From Bacteroidota bacterium (lineage in GTDB: Bacteria; Bacteroidota; Bacteroidia; NORP154): a stretch of DNA of 7,099 nt. The notes beneath the pieces are model-generated. The model made no database searches. It was not told where the DNA came from and was given only the letters and a program-made list of their open reading frames with translations. Shown here one piece after another: positions 6,701 through 7,099 of the stretch (position 1 is the first letter of the stretch; each line of letters opens with the position of its first letter). Position numbers and translations under genes: made by a program. Where the stretch lies: positions 1-7,099 of the forward strand of contig NVRZ01000162.1 of the NCBI GenBank assembly GCA_002401055.1, in the 5' to 3' direction.

Positions 6701-7099
6701 TGGGATAATGGTGAATCTACGGAAGATATAAATGGTCTGAGTGGAGGAAATTATCAGTTGACAGTTACTGATGCGCGAGGTTGTCAATTAGGTTCTGATA
6801 TAGTAATTACGGCACCTTTGGCTGCTTTGTCAGCTACTGCTGTGATCACAGATGAGACTTGTACAAACGGACAAGGCGCGATAGACATCACAGTAACAGG
6901 CGGTGTCGCTCCACTCACATTTGATTGGAATGGTGGTCTTTTCAGTACAGAAGACATTGGACCGTTAAGCGCAGGTACTTACACTGTAGAAGTATCCGAT
7001 GCGAATGGTTGTGTTACCACGATCGCATTTGTGGTCAACAGCTCTCCAAGTACAATTGTGGTTACCGGAGTGGTAACAGATGAGACTTGTGCGAACGGA
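3704..7099 (+). CDS. Large secreted SprB-repeat surface protein (partial, runs off the right edge)
   Basis: 1132 codons are open from ATG 3704 to the window end; an in-frame TAA at 3674 bounds the start. A second ATG at 3737 has GGAAG four bases upstream, but only the 3704 start gives the signal peptide a positive n-region (R6, R11). The hydrophobic core is at 13-27, with cleavage after AFA (residue 33). Residues 34 to about 245 form a cysteine-rich N-terminal domain without repeats (C36, CC66-67, C75, C109, C120, C132, C161 and more), including SGAVPPGALYY and FCKPGNN. Residues 247-318 are a first repeat-like module (GGTPPYSYLWSTGD). Residues 319-408 are an Ig/PKD-like domain (VNAGPDQALC, GGIWSGGNGTF). 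From 409 on come nine full SprB-type repeats and the start of a tenth. A surface adhesin or motility filament is likely. T9SS export is inferred from repeat type and neighbours, since the C-terminus is not seen. It is transcribed divergently from the other repeat protein and is clearly larger than it. Confidence 0.9.
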   Translation, partial: MLDVIRTYGSRMFVLQVLCTAIFVICIDFSAFAQPCDSITPSFVVDLSSNPDTVWISPDTVRIGNCCGTTKPDRCIEFILTLHEDAEAIIFDIYSGAVPPGALYYQVDCGPQIEVGNVICLIGTGPHNITFCKPGNNPNEYSITSIPTPSASNDIAVNQGCTGTLYALGYDNQSIVWTSIFPGAPGDYDSMLNCTSGCDTVIATGGPSPPPYVDFQVCGTPVSGCDSFLIICDTSRVYFNTELFASILPVVPTVCFGGTNTTITANGIGGTPPYSYLWSTGDTTQSITVGVGTYSVLVADTSYPNCPAAMDTIEVTAFLSPISVNAGPDQALCINSDSIQLSGTVTAASGGIWSGGNGTFIPAVDSLNVVYIPDSAEIAFGSVALILTTTGNGSCPADADTVLITIFNIDSISVTGTNLTCYNVCDGSATVTIYGGSSPYTYQWNDPAIQTSQTATGLCAGIFDVTIADLNGCSSTTSIIITEPDSFIYYLTVSDSLDCDEGACGGQLELDNVTGGTAPYIFTWSPPGFNVLDYDDGTEYEDICVGDVYYVTITDTNGCSLTDSILLIAPDTVFPAILSVTNVSCNGLCDGAATVAATGGIGPYEFDWSPSGGETVTATNLCFGTYTVFIEDVNGCDTTILVIITEPPVLIATISSLTNVSCYGAASGSATVVASGGTPPYTFQWDDPLGQTNATATGLTALDYYNVDVIDSNGCIAQAEVVISEPAILLTVISDSTNVSCNGGNDGSATLIASGGTPFYTYLWNSSPVQTTATASGLEAGSYTVLVTDANGCDTTVDVTISEPGLLIATINFPINPLCNGGTDGEATATAISGTSPYTYSWNTLPVQTNAVVTGIPDGIYTVIITDNSGCTATASVVLVEPTPIILSVTTEPANCGNCDGEATVVASGGTPFISGSPYIYSWITTPVQNSQTAVNLCPGSYSITVLDSNDCAAIETILISDLDVNIALDSVVNVTCNGGSDGLASTLASGGTLPYTYQWDNGESTEDINGLSGGNYQLTVTDARGCQLGSDIVITAPLAALSATAVITDETCTNGQGAIDITVTGGVAPLTFDWNGGLFSTEDIGPLSAGTYTVEVSDANGCVTTIAFVVNSSPSTIVVTGVVTDETCANG
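4928..7099 (+). repeat. Array of nine complete SprB-type repeats and a partial tenth
   Basis: Repeats cover residues 409-484, 485-570, 571-647, 648-726, 727-804, 805-882, 883-962, 963-1038 and 1039-1115; a tenth begins at 1116 and is cut at 1132. Each has an opening cysteine, a GG-T-x-PY-x-x-x-W core, a G-L-x-x-G turn and a D-x-NGC-type motif. Repeats 1, 2, 3 and 7 have four cysteines; 4, 5, 6, 8 and 9 have two. Repeat 9 opens with VITDETCTNG and the partial repeat 10 with VVTDETCANG, a subtype not seen earlier in the array. Confidence 0.9.

Noticed and set aside
4928..7099. Regularly spaced repeats as a CRISPR or satellite array
   Set aside because: The periodicity is protein-level in a single open frame with diverged DNA; there are no short identical repeats with unique spacers.

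Overview
The window reads as a segment of a Bacteroidota chromosome, probably from a gliding or surface-adhering relative of the Flavobacteriales. Three things support this: a PorP/SprF-family outer-membrane protein, a type B C-terminal sorting domain of the type IX secretion system (T9SS) on its neighbour, and long arrays of SprB-type repeats on two proteins. I cannot name the genus or species.

There are three genes in two divergent units. Leftward (minus strand) from about 3241 lie an 835-residue secreted SprB-repeat protein (734-3241) and, four bases after its stop, a PorP/SprF-like protein (1-729) cut by the left edge. Rightward (plus strand) from 3704 a second, larger SprB-repeat protein runs uninterrupted off the right edge: 1132 codons are visible and its C-terminus is missing. 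Between the two starts is a gap of about 460 bases that leans A+T, with no convincing gene. It holds a perfect 10-bp-arm palindrome and weak matches to Bacteroidota-type promoters.

The likely joint role is cell-surface display. The two repeat proteins carry Sec signal peptides and would fold as strings of about 75-85-residue Ig-like modules. The minus-strand protein has a T9SS type B sorting domain, and the adjoining SprF-like protein is the type of partner such substrates need for export or surface attachment. Export of the plus-strand protein by the same system is inferred, because its sorting domain would lie beyond the window.

The most interesting signal is a cysteine pattern across the 17 complete SprB-type modules of the two proteins. 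Two of the four conserved cysteine positions (CDG-type and LCxG-type) are either both present (11 modules) or both absent (6 modules), with no mixed case. The other two positions are both present in 16 of 17. This suggests two disulfides per module, one nearly constant and one optional. I see no mobile element, CRISPR array, tRNA, rRNA or known defence system.
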